From: Firmicutes bacterium M10-2
GTDB lineage: Bacteria; Bacillota_I; Bacilli_A; Erysipelotrichales; Erysipelotrichaceae
Reading direction: 5' to 3'
NCBI GenBank assembly: GCA_000403415.2
Contig: KE159692.1
Location: 531,947-595,946 of the forward strand
DNA: 64,000 bases
Position 1 is the first letter of the stretch, and the number at the start of each line of letters is the position of its first letter. A program made the position numbers and the translations under genes. Under the pieces are notes generated by a model. That model saw nothing but the letters and a program-made list of their open reading frames with translations, did not search any database and was not told the DNA's origin. Shown here in pieces: positions 35,433 to 43,441 of this stretch.

Positions 35433-36183
35433 CAAGATCCGGAAGCTGACAAAGAACTGGAATTCCTAAATATTTTTCAGCTTCTTCTTTATTTTTCAAA
35501 CGTTTGTCCAATACGACTTTCAATACAATATAGGCGCATCCGATACCAAATCCCAATACGGCTCCGATCAGAGCATTTCGTTTTACATGAGGTCCGACCG
35601 GCACATAAGAAAGTTTAGGTTGATCGACAATTTCGATGTTGCGCACATTGAGTGTATCCTTCATTTGTTCGATAAACGTGTTGACTGCAGAAGAAACAAT
35701 ATCTTTCGATAATTTCGCATCTTCAGTTACTGCTGTAATTGTTACTAGTGTAGTATTGGTCGTATTTGTTACAGTAATGGCATCTGCTGCTTCTTTTGTA
35801 GATCCGAGCCCGGTATCTTTCGCAACTTGCGACATGATATTGTTTTGCTTGATGAGCGTCATCACATTGTTGACAAGCTTTTCGTTGGAGTTCATGGAAT
35901 TGACATCCACATATCCGGATTCCGAAACCATCGGAGTGAAAAAGATGGATGCGGAAGATGCATATGTTTTCGGGATGAGAAATTTCGTTCCTAATCCGCC
36001 TAAAGTGGCACAAATCACAGTAAGCAATATAAGCATTCCGAGATGTTTTTTAAGGGTTGTCCACAATTCGCGAAGGTCAATCGTTACTTCATCGGAATCT
36101 TCAGTGGATTCTTGATATATAGGTTGTGGTGATGTAAATTGCTGACGTTGCAATGAAAAATTTCGTTTATATTGGTTTGACAT
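35425..36183 (-). CDS. Wzz/CapA-like polysaccharide chain-length regulator
   Basis: 252 residues. Cytoplasmic N-terminus of about 45 residues, first membrane helix (LGMLILLTVICATLGGLGTKFL), extracellular region with SIFFTPMVSES and ITVTNTTNTTLVTITAVTED, proline-rich PKLSYVPVGPHVKRN and second helix (ALIGAVLGFGIGCAYIVLKV), ending EEAEKYLGIPVLCQLPDLD. This is the adaptor that activates the BY-kinase in Gram-positive capsule systems. The kinase gene itself is absent from this locus. Upstream 36184-36342 holds no ORF. Confidence 0.9.
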   Translation of the reverse strand: MSNQYKRNFSLQRQQFTSPQPIYQESTEDSDEVTIDLRELWTTLKKHLGMLILLTVICATLGGLGTKFLIPKTYASSASIFFTPMVSESGYVDVNSMNSNEKLVNNVMTLIKQNNIMSQVAKDTGLGSTKEAADAITVTNTTNTTLVTITAVTEDAKLSKDIVSSAVNTFIEQMKDTLNVRNIEIVDQPKLSYVPVGPHVKRNALIGAVLGFGIGCAYIVLKVVLDKRLKNKEEAEKYLGIPVLCQLPDLDA

Positions 36184-36342
36184 GTGTTCCTTCCCTTCTA
36201 TTTTCCTTTTTTAGTTCAAACACTTAATTTATAACGTACCGTTGATTATTTTAACATCATCAAAGCACGAAAGAAAGAAGGAATTTTAACATATCAAAAA
36301 ATTATACGGAATTTGTTATATACGGCGCGTTATCCGATAATA

Positions 36343-36378
36343 AAAAAAGATCCGAAACTTTTTCGTTTCAGATCTTTC
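36343..36378 (-). terminator. Terminator of the CHAP protein gene
   Basis: Minus strand AAGATCTGAAAC-GAAAAA-GTTTCGGATCTT then T run, right after the stop at 36381. Confidence 0.85.
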
Positions 36379-36380
36379 GG

Positions 36381-37505
36381 TCATTTTTCGATTACCGTTT
36401 GACGATGCAAGTATTTTTTTCTTGACGCCCTTTTTAATGTAACTTTTTTCGTTGTCGTCAGTTCGTTTTGCGAACGGCGAAGCGTGATTTTCTTTTGAGT
36501 TGATGTTTCTTCTTCCAGATCACATACTCCCTTTTTCGGAATTGCGAATACGATATCCGGATAGGTTGCTTTGAATTCATCCCAACGTACTTTATGCACC
36601 CAAATGTTTCCTCCACGCCCATTGAACATCACATTTCCTTCCGAGATCCATACATACTCACCATCAAAAGCTTCGACAAATCCCACGTGTCCGTATTGCG
36701 GCATAAGAGTATTGCGCTCCATGCTAAAGGTTGCTCCGGCTGCCGGCGTACTGCTTAATTCAAATTTATCTCCATGCGCCGCCACAATCTCACGAGCATT
36801 CGTTTTTCCGTTGCCACGTGCTCCCGAATCAAATCCGTATACTTGATAAAAGCGCGCCCATGCAAACCATGTACATTGGCCGACCATAAATGGATTTCCA
36901 TTCCCTAAAAAGCTTGTGAGATTTGCGGTTTTAAAATCATCAAGCTTCATAGCCTTCTTTAAATTTCCCACATATCCTTTGTCCGCTACACTTGCGATTT
37001 TCGATTCCGTTTCTTTGATCTCATGTGAAACGGTCGGCTCTACGACCTCTGCGGCAGGCACATCAACTTTCGGAAATTCGACCTTCGGCATTTCCGTTTT
37101 CGGTTCTTCTTTTTCAGCGGGAACCACATTTAACGATGGTTTATCGCTTGGCTGTTGAGGCAGCTGTGGTTCGCTTGGTTTTTCATCAGGCATTACCGGT
37201 TCTGGTTCAATCGGTTTCGGATCTTCCGGCTGCACAGGAGTCGATCCGCCCGGTTCTTGATCGGGTGTTTCCGGCTGGATAGGTGTCGGTTCACTCTCTG
37301 TGGGTCCGGCAGACTCAATCTCATCAACTGCAACTTCTGTCGTAACTGTATCTTCCGGTATTTCTGTTTCTTCTAAGGTGTGAGTAATTGGAGTCGGGTT
37401 CCCTTCATCCAGCTCATGCGCCATTGCATTGATCGAAGGAAGAATCATTGCGGTGACTTGGCATGAAAGCAGGACCGTAGCAAATCGTTTCCGATTTTTC
37501 TTCAT
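36381..37505 (-). CDS. Secreted CHAP-domain protein (putative peptidoglycan amidase/endopeptidase)
   Basis: 374 residues from ATG 37505 (GGAGG 9 bases upstream). Signal peptide KKNRKRFATVLLSCQVTAMI ending near AMA-HE; then about 110 residues of Pro/Glu-rich linker (PIQPETPDQEPGG, PKPIEPEPVMPDEKP) of the wall-spanning kind; a CHAP domain from about 205 with catalytic Cys in MVGQCTWFAWARF and His in PQYGHVGFVEAF, followed by WISEGNVMF. The basic C-terminal tail with repeated KKITLRRS and KKVTLKRAS may bind the wall. No LPXTG motif. Probable role in cell wall turnover; promoter is separate. Confidence 0.88.
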   Translation of the reverse strand: MKKNRKRFATVLLSCQVTAMILPSINAMAHELDEGNPTPITHTLEETEIPEDTVTTEVAVDEIESAGPTESEPTPIQPETPDQEPGGSTPVQPEDPKPIEPEPVMPDEKPSEPQLPQQPSDKPSLNVVPAEKEEPKTEMPKVEFPKVDVPAAEVVEPTVSHEIKETESKIASVADKGYVGNLKKAMKLDDFKTANLTSFLGNGNPFMVGQCTWFAWARFYQVYGFDSGARGNGKTNAREIVAAHGDKFELSSTPAAGATFSMERNTLMPQYGHVGFVEAFDGEYVWISEGNVMFNGRGGNIWVHKVRWDEFKATYPDIVFAIPKKGVCDLEEETSTQKKITLRRSQNELTTTKKVTLKRASRKKYLHRQTVIEK

Positions 37506-37549
37506 AATCAATTTCCTCCATTCCCTTGAATTTATCAAAGTTCTTTTTT

Positions 37550-37578
37550 ATTATAACTTATCTTTTCTCAATTCCCAA
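37550..37578 (-). promoter_or_regulatory. Promoter of the CHAP protein gene
   Basis: Minus strand TTGGGA (37578-37573), 17-bp spacer, TATAAT (37555-37550), 45 bp upstream of the start codon. Confidence 0.75.
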
Positions 37579-37814
37579 ACATTAAATTAAAAAAATGCGT
37601 ATATAATGGAAATTCTGACAAATTTCGCAATATAAAATCATTCTTCTTTCAAATTCTATAGCATTTTTTCTGAAATAAATTTTCATATTTTTCAACTTTT
37701 TTGCAATATTTTACACATAATTGTATATTATTTATAAACATTTTCCAATTTGTTCACCGTTTTTGTACACATGAATAAAACTAATAGATTGTCAAGTTTT
37801 TTTAGTTAAAAAGA
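37579..37814. other. AT-rich intergenic stretch without recognised gene
   Basis: Very AT-rich sequence between two divergent promoters. Only very short ORFs without ribosome sites are present. It may hold regulator sites for the CHAP gene or the micro-ORF, but I cannot name one. Confidence 0.5.
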
Positions 37815-37842
37815 TTGATTCTTTTAAAAAGTATGCTATATT
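37815..37842 (+). promoter_or_regulatory. Promoter of the 20-residue micro-ORF
   Basis: TTGATT (37815-37820), 16-bp spacer, TATATT (37837-37842). The predicted start near 37850 leaves a leader of about 20 bases containing TGGAGGA. Confidence 0.6.
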
Positions 37843-37871
37843 TAAGATGTAAAAAGTAGATGGAGGAACAT

Positions 37872-37934
37872 ATGATGAACAACAACAATTCAAATTATGT
37901 ATTCGTACTTGTAGGTAAACCTCCTCTTCGTTAA
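37872..37934 (+). CDS. Micro-ORF encoding MMNNNNSNYVFVLVGKPPLR
   Basis: 20 codons with an ideal ribosome site (TGGAGGA, 37861-37867) 4-7 bases before two adjacent ATGs. The peptide has an Asn-rich start, a hydrophobic core YVFVLVG and a basic KPPLR end with a Pro-Pro pair that could slow ribosomes. Its last codons and stop fall in the hairpin GGTAAAC/GTTTACC (37914-37920/37935-37941). The transcript then meets a terminator at 37968-37992. It could be a free micropeptide or a leader peptide controlling the hydrolase downstream; I do not recognise the family. Confidence 0.6.
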   Translation: MMNNNNSNYVFVLVGKPPLR

Positions 37935-37941
37935 GTTTACC
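37914..37941 (+). promoter_or_regulatory. Hairpin with anti-Shine-Dalgarno loop over the micro-ORF stop
   Basis: GGTAAAC and GTTTACC form a 7-bp stem with a 14-base loop beginning CTCCTC. With the preceding C the loop presents CCTCC, complementary to the GGAGG of the micro-ORF ribosome site, so a pseudoknot or alternative pairing is possible. Confidence 0.5.
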
Positions 37942-37967
37942 GATCCGCACGAATAAATAAATACACC

Positions 37968-37992
37968 AGAAGCTGAACGCTTCTTTTTTTTT
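37968..37992 (+). terminator. Terminator between micro-ORF and hydrolase
   Basis: AGAAGC-TGAAC-GCTTCT then T9, ending 23 bp before the hydrolase start. Confidence 0.8.
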
Positions 37993-38014
37993 GCTTTTTG
38001 AATACAATAAAAGT

Positions 38015-38953
38015 ATGAAGAAAAATACAAAACAACTCATCTCTCTTTTGGGATTGGGTGCTGCGGTTGGCAGCCTGATCTTTTTAAATGAAAAAACTTA
38101 CCGGTTCGTATTCGGGCGCAAAAAAAAAGAACTCAAGCCTCCGGAAAATACGACTTTCGATCGAATCGAAGCATACAAAACAAATGTACGTGCCAAACTT
38201 AAAGACCTTGAACAAGAACAATTTGTTCGTATATCCAAAAATAACGAAAAACTTTATGCAACCTTGTATCCGAATACAAAGCCAAGTCATCGATATGTGA
38301 TTTGCGTTCACGGATACCACACCGATGGGATCCATGAATTTTGTGCCTTTGTGCCTTATTATCTCGAACACGGTATGAATGTCCTGCTCATCGATCAGCG
38401 CAGTCATGGAAAAAGCGACGGAAAGGATATTACATTCGGACTCCAAGAAGGAGAAGATTTGCTTGATTGGATCTATTGGCTCATCAAACATTTCGGAGAA
38501 GATATCGAAATCATTCTGCATGGCATTTCAATGGGTGCCGCCACTGTCATGGAAGTCAGCTCGATCGTTCCCGAACAAGTCAAATTTATCGTTGAAGATT
38601 GTGGCTATACAGAAGCAAACAAAGAATTCAAGAGCACACTAAAAATGATGCGCTTACCTACAGGATTTTCTATTTGGCTTTCTTATTTGTTCTTCATACA
38701 CAACCTGCGATTTTTACGCCATATCAAACCAATTGAAGAAGTCGAACATTCTAAAGTACCGATCTTGTTTGTACATGGAAAAAAAGATCCGCTTGTCCCT
38801 TTTGAAATGGCCGAGAAACTTTATGAAATCTGTCCATCTCCAAAGGATCGGCTCTTTGTCGAAAATGCCGAACACGCCCAGTCTTTTTATCTTGAACCAA
38901 AGGCGTATAAAGAAAAACTCGATCAATTTATACAAAAGTATACATCCCACTAA
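38015..38953 (+). CDS. Membrane-anchored alpha/beta hydrolase
   Basis: 312 residues from ATG 38015; no good ribosome site is visible, only AAAAGT. N-terminal hydrophobic anchor (QLISLLGLGAAVGSLIFL), then hydrolase motifs: VICVHGYHTDG, LLIDQRSHGKSDG, nucleophile ILHGISMGAATVMEV (Ser about 176), FVHGKKDPLVPFE (acid) and VENAEHAQSFY (His). Same family and topology as the protein at 17640-18551. It begins just after the micro-ORF terminator, so expression may depend on read-through, or on a TACAAT at 38003-38008 that would give a nearly leaderless mRNA. Confidence 0.88.
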   Translation: MKKNTKQLISLLGLGAAVGSLIFLNEKTYRFVFGRKKKELKPPENTTFDRIEAYKTNVRAKLKDLEQEQFVRISKNNEKLYATLYPNTKPSHRYVICVHGYHTDGIHEFCAFVPYYLEHGMNVLLIDQRSHGKSDGKDITFGLQEGEDLLDWIYWLIKHFGEDIEIILHGISMGAATVMEVSSIVPEQVKFIVEDCGYTEANKEFKSTLKMMRLPTGFSIWLSYLFFIHNLRFLRHIKPIEEVEHSKVPILFVHGKKDPLVPFEMAEKLYEICPSPKDRLFVENAEHAQSFYLEPKAYKEKLDQFIQKYTSH

Positions 38954-39041
38954 AATGAGCAGCGGTAACTATCCGGCGAGGATTAAAAGTTCCGTCAAGT
39001 GTTTTCGCAAGACAGCAGAACCTCTTTCAAAACAAAACAAT

Positions 39042-39074
39042 CTGAAAAAAGCTTGGTTTTTTCCAAGCTTTTTA
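39042..39074. terminator. Bidirectional terminator between hydrolase and HD gene
   Basis: AAAAAAGCTTGG/CCAAGCTTTTT, a perfect stem flanked by A and T runs. It lies next to the stop of the HD-gene fragment on the minus strand and could serve both directions. Confidence 0.75.
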
Positions 39075-39314
39075 TTATATGTGCTTTTCGATATATTGTT
39101 CCACTTCATTGAGGATCCGGTCAATTTGTGCCTGCGCTTTGGTGAAACAAATCTTTTCAAACGGCTGGCGATAATACCTCTGCTCTTTTGCGATCCGAAA
39201 AGATCTTTTAAAATTCAAATCGAAGAAAAAGCCTAAAAATGTCATCCATATATCGAGTTCGGTTTTCCTTTTTTCTTTTTCCACACAACGATGATCCATG
39301 ATCATTTGGTGAAC
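39075..39314 (-). pseudogene. HD-domain protein, C-terminal fragment (split by the IS)
   Basis: 79 residues in frame up to the IS edge, reading VHQMIMDHRCVEKEKRKTE then DIWMTFLGFFFDLNFKRSF and a terminal helix. It continues the HD protein whose N-terminal part lies at 41021-41497: removing 39315-41020 gives one ORF of 238 residues with exact frame. An internal ATG at 39305 could allow a short product but has no ribosome site. Confidence 0.75.
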
Positions 39315-39440
39315 TACCCATTGTCTAAAGCCAATGGGCTTCCTGCTTCATCGACCTCGTAACCTACTATCTCCACAGGCGTAAATTCGGGCTGAACCGT
39401 CCCTATATACATTTCTTTTATGCGATCTGCCGTAATCCTT
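39315..39440 (-). ncRNA. Probable omega RNA (TnpB guide RNA) region
   Basis: In IS605 elements the 3' end of tnpB plus the right end is transcribed into the omega RNA, whose guide is the flanking host sequence. Here that would be the 3' end of tnpB, the right-end hairpin at 39317-39338, and a guide beginning GTTCACCAAATG in the HD gene. Placement is by analogy; the 5' limit is not determined. Confidence 0.5.
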
Positions 39441-40521
39441 CTGCTAAAATATTCTTTGCGGCATTGATATCTCTGTCATGGTATGCCCCACAGGCAGGAC
39501 ATATCCATTCCCTTACGGATAAATCTTTTGTATCGACATTTTGATGCCCGCAATCAGAACACATCTGGCTGCTTGCATAGAATGTATCTATTTTGATGTA
39601 CTGTCTCCCATTCCACACTGCCTTATATTCCAACTGCTTTGTTAATTCGTACCACGACACATCAGATATAGCTTTTGCCAGATAATGGTTCTTTACCATG
39701 TTCTTTATCTGTAAGTTCTCTGAGACGATCACTTGGTTTTCGCTGATCATCCCATGTGACACTTTATGCAGATCATCTTTTCTGGTATTTCTTATCTTCT
39801 CATGGCATAATGCGATTTTCTTTTTCTGTTTGTAATAATTTTTGCTTCTTTTTTCTTTATGGGCCAGCTTCCTTTGCAATTTTGCCAGTTTTTTCTCATA
39901 TTTTCTTATTGTCTTTGGATTCTCATATTTCTTCCCATCGGATGTAATACATAAATCTTTAATGCCTAAGTCCATGCCGATCTTTTTATCTGTATGCGAT
40001 ATCTCACAATGATTTGTTTCTACAAGTATCGACACATAATATTTGCCGTTTGGAACTTGCAAAACTGTCGCCGACTTTATCTGTCCCTCAAATACCCTAT
40101 GGAGTTTTGCCTTCACTTCCTTTAACTTTGGCAGTTTTATCTTCCCATTCTCAAAATCTGCCGCAATATTTCCGTTTGTGAAATTTGTAGTATAAGACTT
40201 ATGATGATCATGTTTGCTTTTGAATTTTGGATAACCGGCGTGTTCTTTAAAAAACTTCCGGTATGCAAAATCCATGTTGTAAATAGCATTCGTCAGGGCA
40301 AATTTGTCTATCTCTCTCAACCAAGTATACGTCTGCTTTAATATCCTGTTGCAGTAATTATTGCAGTCTATTCGGCTGACAGATTTTTTCTCTTTCTCGT
40401 AAGCTTCTTTGCGGTATGCAAGTGTCTGGTTATAAACAAAACGGCAGCAGCCAAATGTTTTTGCAATCTGCACTTTTTGTTCTTTGTTCGGATATATTCT
40501 GTACTTATATGCTTTTAACAC
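39418..40521 (-). CDS. tnpB: TnpB, RNA-guided nuclease of IS605 family
   Basis: 367 residues, apparently intact. N-terminal MLKAYKYRIYPNKEQKVQI, RuvC-like catalytic residues in KIGMDLGIKDLCI (Asp, about 182), VIVSENLQIKNM (Glu, about 268) and HDRDINAAKNI (Asp, about 350), with the zinc ribbon CSDCGH...CPACG between. TnpB is the ancestor of Cas12; it cleaves target DNA guided by omega RNA and helps keep the element. Tandem after tnpA on the minus strand. Confidence 0.94.
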   Translation of the reverse strand: MLKAYKYRIYPNKEQKVQIAKTFGCCRFVYNQTLAYRKEAYEKEKKSVSRIDCNNYCNRILKQTYTWLREIDKFALTNAIYNMDFAYRKFFKEHAGYPKFKSKHDHHKSYTTNFTNGNIAADFENGKIKLPKLKEVKAKLHRVFEGQIKSATVLQVPNGKYYVSILVETNHCEISHTDKKIGMDLGIKDLCITSDGKKYENPKTIRKYEKKLAKLQRKLAHKEKRSKNYYKQKKKIALCHEKIRNTRKDDLHKVSHGMISENQVIVSENLQIKNMVKNHYLAKAISDVSWYELTKQLEYKAVWNGRQYIKIDTFYASSQMCSDCGHQNVDTKDLSVREWICPACGAYHDRDINAAKNILAEGLRQIA

Positions 40522-40560
40522 GTGCTGTCACCGCCTCTCGGTATTCCTAGTCTTGATTCC

Positions 40561-40933
40561 CTATATAGTTCCTTCTGAAACATTACCCACACTACATGCA
40601 AAATATCCATCCGTCCAAAAGGTACGCTCTTTCCGGAAATGTTTTCTGAGATAGTTTGGGTATCTTCTCCAAATGTGATATGTAGTGTAACTTTTCATCA
40701 GGTTTACAATTTTACTTACAGACATTGTCGGCTCTGTTTCTATCCTATAATGGATATGGTCTTTGTCCGTCTCCATAAATCTGATCATCACAGGATGTTT
40801 CCGGCATATCTCATACGAAAGCTGTTTTATATCACCTGATATCTGCTTTGACACAAGAAGTTTCTTTCTATATTTGCATACGGAAATAATGTGATACTGT
40901 AAAAGATATTTGTGCCCGTTTTTTAATTTCCAT
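40561..40933 (-). pseudogene. tnpA: TnpA Y1 transposase of IS605 family, frameshifted near its start
   Basis: ATG 40933 has AGGAAC upstream and gives MEIK, after which an A6 run (40919-40924) shifts the frame. Taking one A away gives NGHKYLLQYHIISVCKYRKK, then SKQISGDIKQLSYEICRKHP, METDKDHIHYRIET (HUH motif is the His pair here) and RTFWTDGYFACSVGNVSEGTI. The final helix that normally carries the catalytic Tyr seems shortened by a TAG. Slippage on A6 could still allow some expression, but immobility is more likely. Confidence 0.7.
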
Positions 40934-41020
40934 GTTCCTGTGTCGTAAGCATAGCATAAATATCCACTTTTTGGCTACCTTACCCCACCGACTAAAGCCA
41001 GTGGGATGCGGTAGCCTTAT

Positions 41021-41497
41021 TTCAAGAGTCACGGAAGAAACTGTTTGTGGATCTTCGCACGCGAAAACCCGAAAAATGTCACATTTATCAGCATCTCGAA
41101 TCATCTTGGCAAACAGCAATTTCTTCTGATCATCCACGTATTCGATATGGTATTTATTATGATTTGCGATCGCGAACAAAATTTGTTCTTTTTCGCCTTG
41201 TGAATATTCTTCTAAAAATTGACTTTCCTGCATGATCGAAACCCCGAGATCTGCATGATCGACACTTTTATGGTCGAGAAAAGTGCCAAATTGTTTTAAT
41301 TGTTCGAACCGGCCAATATCGTGATACAGTGCGATTGTATGTGCGATCTTGCGATCCTGAGCATCGAGTTCAAGCGACGTGCTCAACATATCCATCATCG
41401 TACAAACTTTCATCGTATGTTTGATCTTTAGTTGAATTTTCGGATCATTTGTATCAAAGCGCGCCACATATTGATTCCATTGTGTAATTTCATTCAT
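41021..41497 (-). pseudogene. HD-domain phosphohydrolase, N-terminal fragment
   Basis: 159 codons before the IS edge. MNEITQWNQYVARFDTNDP start, HTMKVCTMMDML with the first His, YHDIGRFEQLKQFGTFLDHK (HD pair), VDHADLGVSIM and NHNKYHIEYV, DADKCDIFRVF, the metal-binding set of HD-type phosphohydrolases. After 41021 the frame runs into IS sequence. The N-terminal part holds the complete HD core, so a truncated enzyme is conceivable. Start overlaps the GH32 gene stop by 8 bp. Confidence 0.85.
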
Positions 41498-42926
41498 TAT
41501 TTTCTATTTTTACCGAATCAAGAGAATGGATTGCTACTGTTCCTTCGCTGGCTGATTCAATCGAGAGATTCATTGCTGTTTTCGGATACATTCTTGAAGA
41601 AAATACGGTCCATCCATTATTGACGAACATCTCAATCGACGAAGTGTCCAGCATGATCTTCAGATCTTTGATCTGATCGATTTCGATTGCGCGCCAATCG
41701 CGTCCGTATCCACTCTCGGCCATACTCATTTTCAATAGCTTTCCATCATAAGAAATTTCGATATCTCCGTACATTTTGATCGTAAAAGGAACACTTTCGT
41801 CAAATTGAATATCCCATTCGATGCATGGGCCGAAATTCGGATCCTTAAAATCACCAATAGTGCTCCTATATGTTTTATCACGCAGATTCTTCAATTCTTC
41901 AATTGGCATTTGATAAATATGTCCGTTTTCGGCATGAAGCTGACGTGGAAGCGTAAAAGCATGCTGCCATCCTTTTTCGATCGTCGGTTCGTTGGTATAC
42001 GTAGCATCCCCCATACCCATCCATCCGAATTGAATACGTCGGCCTTGTTCATCTTCAAAACTTTGAGGTGCGTAGTAATCAAATCCACGATCTAATTCCT
42101 GAAATTTTGAAAAAGTGCATTGTTTTGTCTGAAAATCATAATCCAGTTTACAATATCCGGTCTGGTATATATTTCGATTGTTCAATCCATCTTCTTCCAA
42201 TCCTTGGGGAGAAAAAACCAAGAATAGCTCTCCATCCAGTTCGAAAAGATCGGGACATTCCCACATATAGCCGAAATCCGGAATACTTAATCGATCGAAC
42301 TCTTCCCAATTTTCGAGATCTTCAGACCGATAGATCAGGAGGCAGCCATGACTGTTCACATCACGCCCTCCCAGTACCATATAGTAAATTCCAGATTTTT
42401 TAAAGATTTTCGGGTCACGAACATGACAAGACATATCCGCAGGATAATCCCGATCGGTCATGATTAGTTGCTTTTCTGAATGAGAAAATCCATCCAGACT
42501 TGTAATATGAATCGTATTTTGTTCTCGCCCGTTGTTGCAGTAGTCGTAATCATCTCGATCGAATAGCTTTACGTTTCCTGTGTAAAAGTAATGAATGGTT
42601 CCATCTTCCACAAATGCCGAACCGCTGTATACACCACGTTCGTCATACCGCCAGTCTGCGAATAAAAATGGCTCATGTTCCTTAAATTCGATAAAATCTT
42701 CAGTCGTGTAATGTCCCCAAAGTTTGGTTCCGCCTTGTGGTTCAAATGGAGAATACTGATAGTAAATGTGAAAGATCCCGTCTTTTTCGAAGAGTCCGTT
42801 CGGATCATTGAGCCAGCCCATAGGTGGCTGGATATGAAACTTCAAACGATACGGATCACTTTCGACAATACGTTTTTGCTCGCATTCTTTTTCCATCTTT
42901 TTTTTGTACATTTCTTTTGTCATCAT
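41490..42926 (-). CDS. Glycoside hydrolase family 32: sucrose-6-phosphate hydrolase / beta-fructosidase
   Basis: 478 residues, no signal peptide, so probably cytoplasmic. GH32 motifs: MGWLNDPNGLFEKDGIFHIY (nucleophile Asp about 40), YSGSAFVEDG, HVRDPKIFKKSG (transition-state Asp about 168), MWECPDLFELDG (acid/base Glu about 221), and a C-terminal beta-sandwich (LKIMLDTSSIEMFVNNGWTVFSSR). It would split sucrose-6-phosphate or fructosides. No sugar transporter adjoins; it lies oddly between dfrA and the HD gene in the same strand. Confidence 0.93.
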   Translation of the reverse strand: MMTKEMYKKKMEKECEQKRIVESDPYRLKFHIQPPMGWLNDPNGLFEKDGIFHIYYQYSPFEPQGGTKLWGHYTTEDFIEFKEHEPFLFADWRYDERGVYSGSAFVEDGTIHYFYTGNVKLFDRDDYDYCNNGREQNTIHITSLDGFSHSEKQLIMTDRDYPADMSCHVRDPKIFKKSGIYYMVLGGRDVNSHGCLLIYRSEDLENWEEFDRLSIPDFGYMWECPDLFELDGELFLVFSPQGLEEDGLNNRNIYQTGYCKLDYDFQTKQCTFSKFQELDRGFDYYAPQSFEDEQGRRIQFGWMGMGDATYTNEPTIEKGWQHAFTLPRQLHAENGHIYQMPIEELKNLRDKTYRSTIGDFKDPNFGPCIEWDIQFDESVPFTIKMYGDIEISYDGKLLKMSMAESGYGRDWRAIEIDQIKDLKIMLDTSSIEMFVNNGWTVFSSRMYPKTAMNLSIESASEGTVAIHSLDSVKIENNE

Positions 42927-42954
42927 AATTATTTTTCTCTTCTTTCTCTCTTTT

Positions 42955-43434
42955 TTACTTTCTTATATAGCGTACATGATTTGTTTTTATACCATTATCG
43001 ACGTCTTCGTCAATTATCTCAGTATTAAATTCGTTTGGATCAAAGGCCGGGAAATATACTTGGGCAGTTTTATCTTCTGCATCGATATGTGTTAAGATCA
43101 GTTCTTTGCTATATGGGAGCAGTGAACGATACAACTCTCCTCCGCCAATCACATAAACGTTCTCTTCTGTGCTGCTATATGCATCGAAAAAAGTTTGAAG
43201 ATCGCGAAAAACCTCAATATTTTCTCTTGGTTCCATAGTTTTGGAAATCACGACATGATGACGGTTAGGAAGCATTTTCGGTAATGATAAAAAGGTATTT
43301 CGTCCCATCACAATCGTTTTTCCTTGAGTTGTTTGCCGAAAAAATTTAAGATCTTTCGGCAAATGCCAAATCATTTCATTGTTTTTTCCTAATTCGTTGT
43401 GCTTTCCTATTGCGGCAATTTCAATTAATTTCAT
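42955..43434 (-). CDS. dfrA: Dihydrofolate reductase
   Basis: 159 residues. MKLIEIAAIGKHNELGKNNE, then MIWHLPKDLKFFRQTTQGK with the catalytic Asp, TIVMGRNTFLSLPKMLPNR, VYVIGGGELYRSLLPY and LTHIDAEDKTAQVYFPAFD. It regenerates tetrahydrofolate consumed by thymidylate synthase, whose gene ends 8 bp upstream. The coupled thyA-dfrA order is common. Confidence 0.96.
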   Translation of the reverse strand: MKLIEIAAIGKHNELGKNNEMIWHLPKDLKFFRQTTQGKTIVMGRNTFLSLPKMLPNRHHVVISKTMEPRENIEVFRDLQTFFDAYSSTEENVYVIGGGELYRSLLPYSKELILTHIDAEDKTAQVYFPAFDPNEFNTEIIDEDVDNGIKTNHVRYIRK

Positions 43435-43441
43435 AATTCCC

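Larger units (their letters stand above)
39315..41020 (-). mobile_element. IS200/IS605-family element inserted in an HD-domain gene
   Basis: About 1.7 kb carrying tnpA (frameshifted) and tnpB. Subterminal hairpins characteristic of the family: CCCATTG/CAATGGG at 39317-39338 (right end) and CCCAC/GTGGG at 40984-41005 (left end), both with a GGCTTTAG loop on the minus strand. No target duplication, as expected for HUH transposition. Boundaries were set so that the flanking HD gene rejoins in frame; they may shift by a few bases. Confidence 0.85.

Noticed and set aside
38954-39041. Possible small ORF between hydrolase and terminator
   Set aside because: No start with ribosome site and no conserved-looking product; treated as 3' untranslated sequence.
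40868-41020. C-terminal 50 residues of the HD ORF reading into the IS
   Set aside because: This sequence is the IS left end and tnpA start in a wrong frame, not part of the HD protein.
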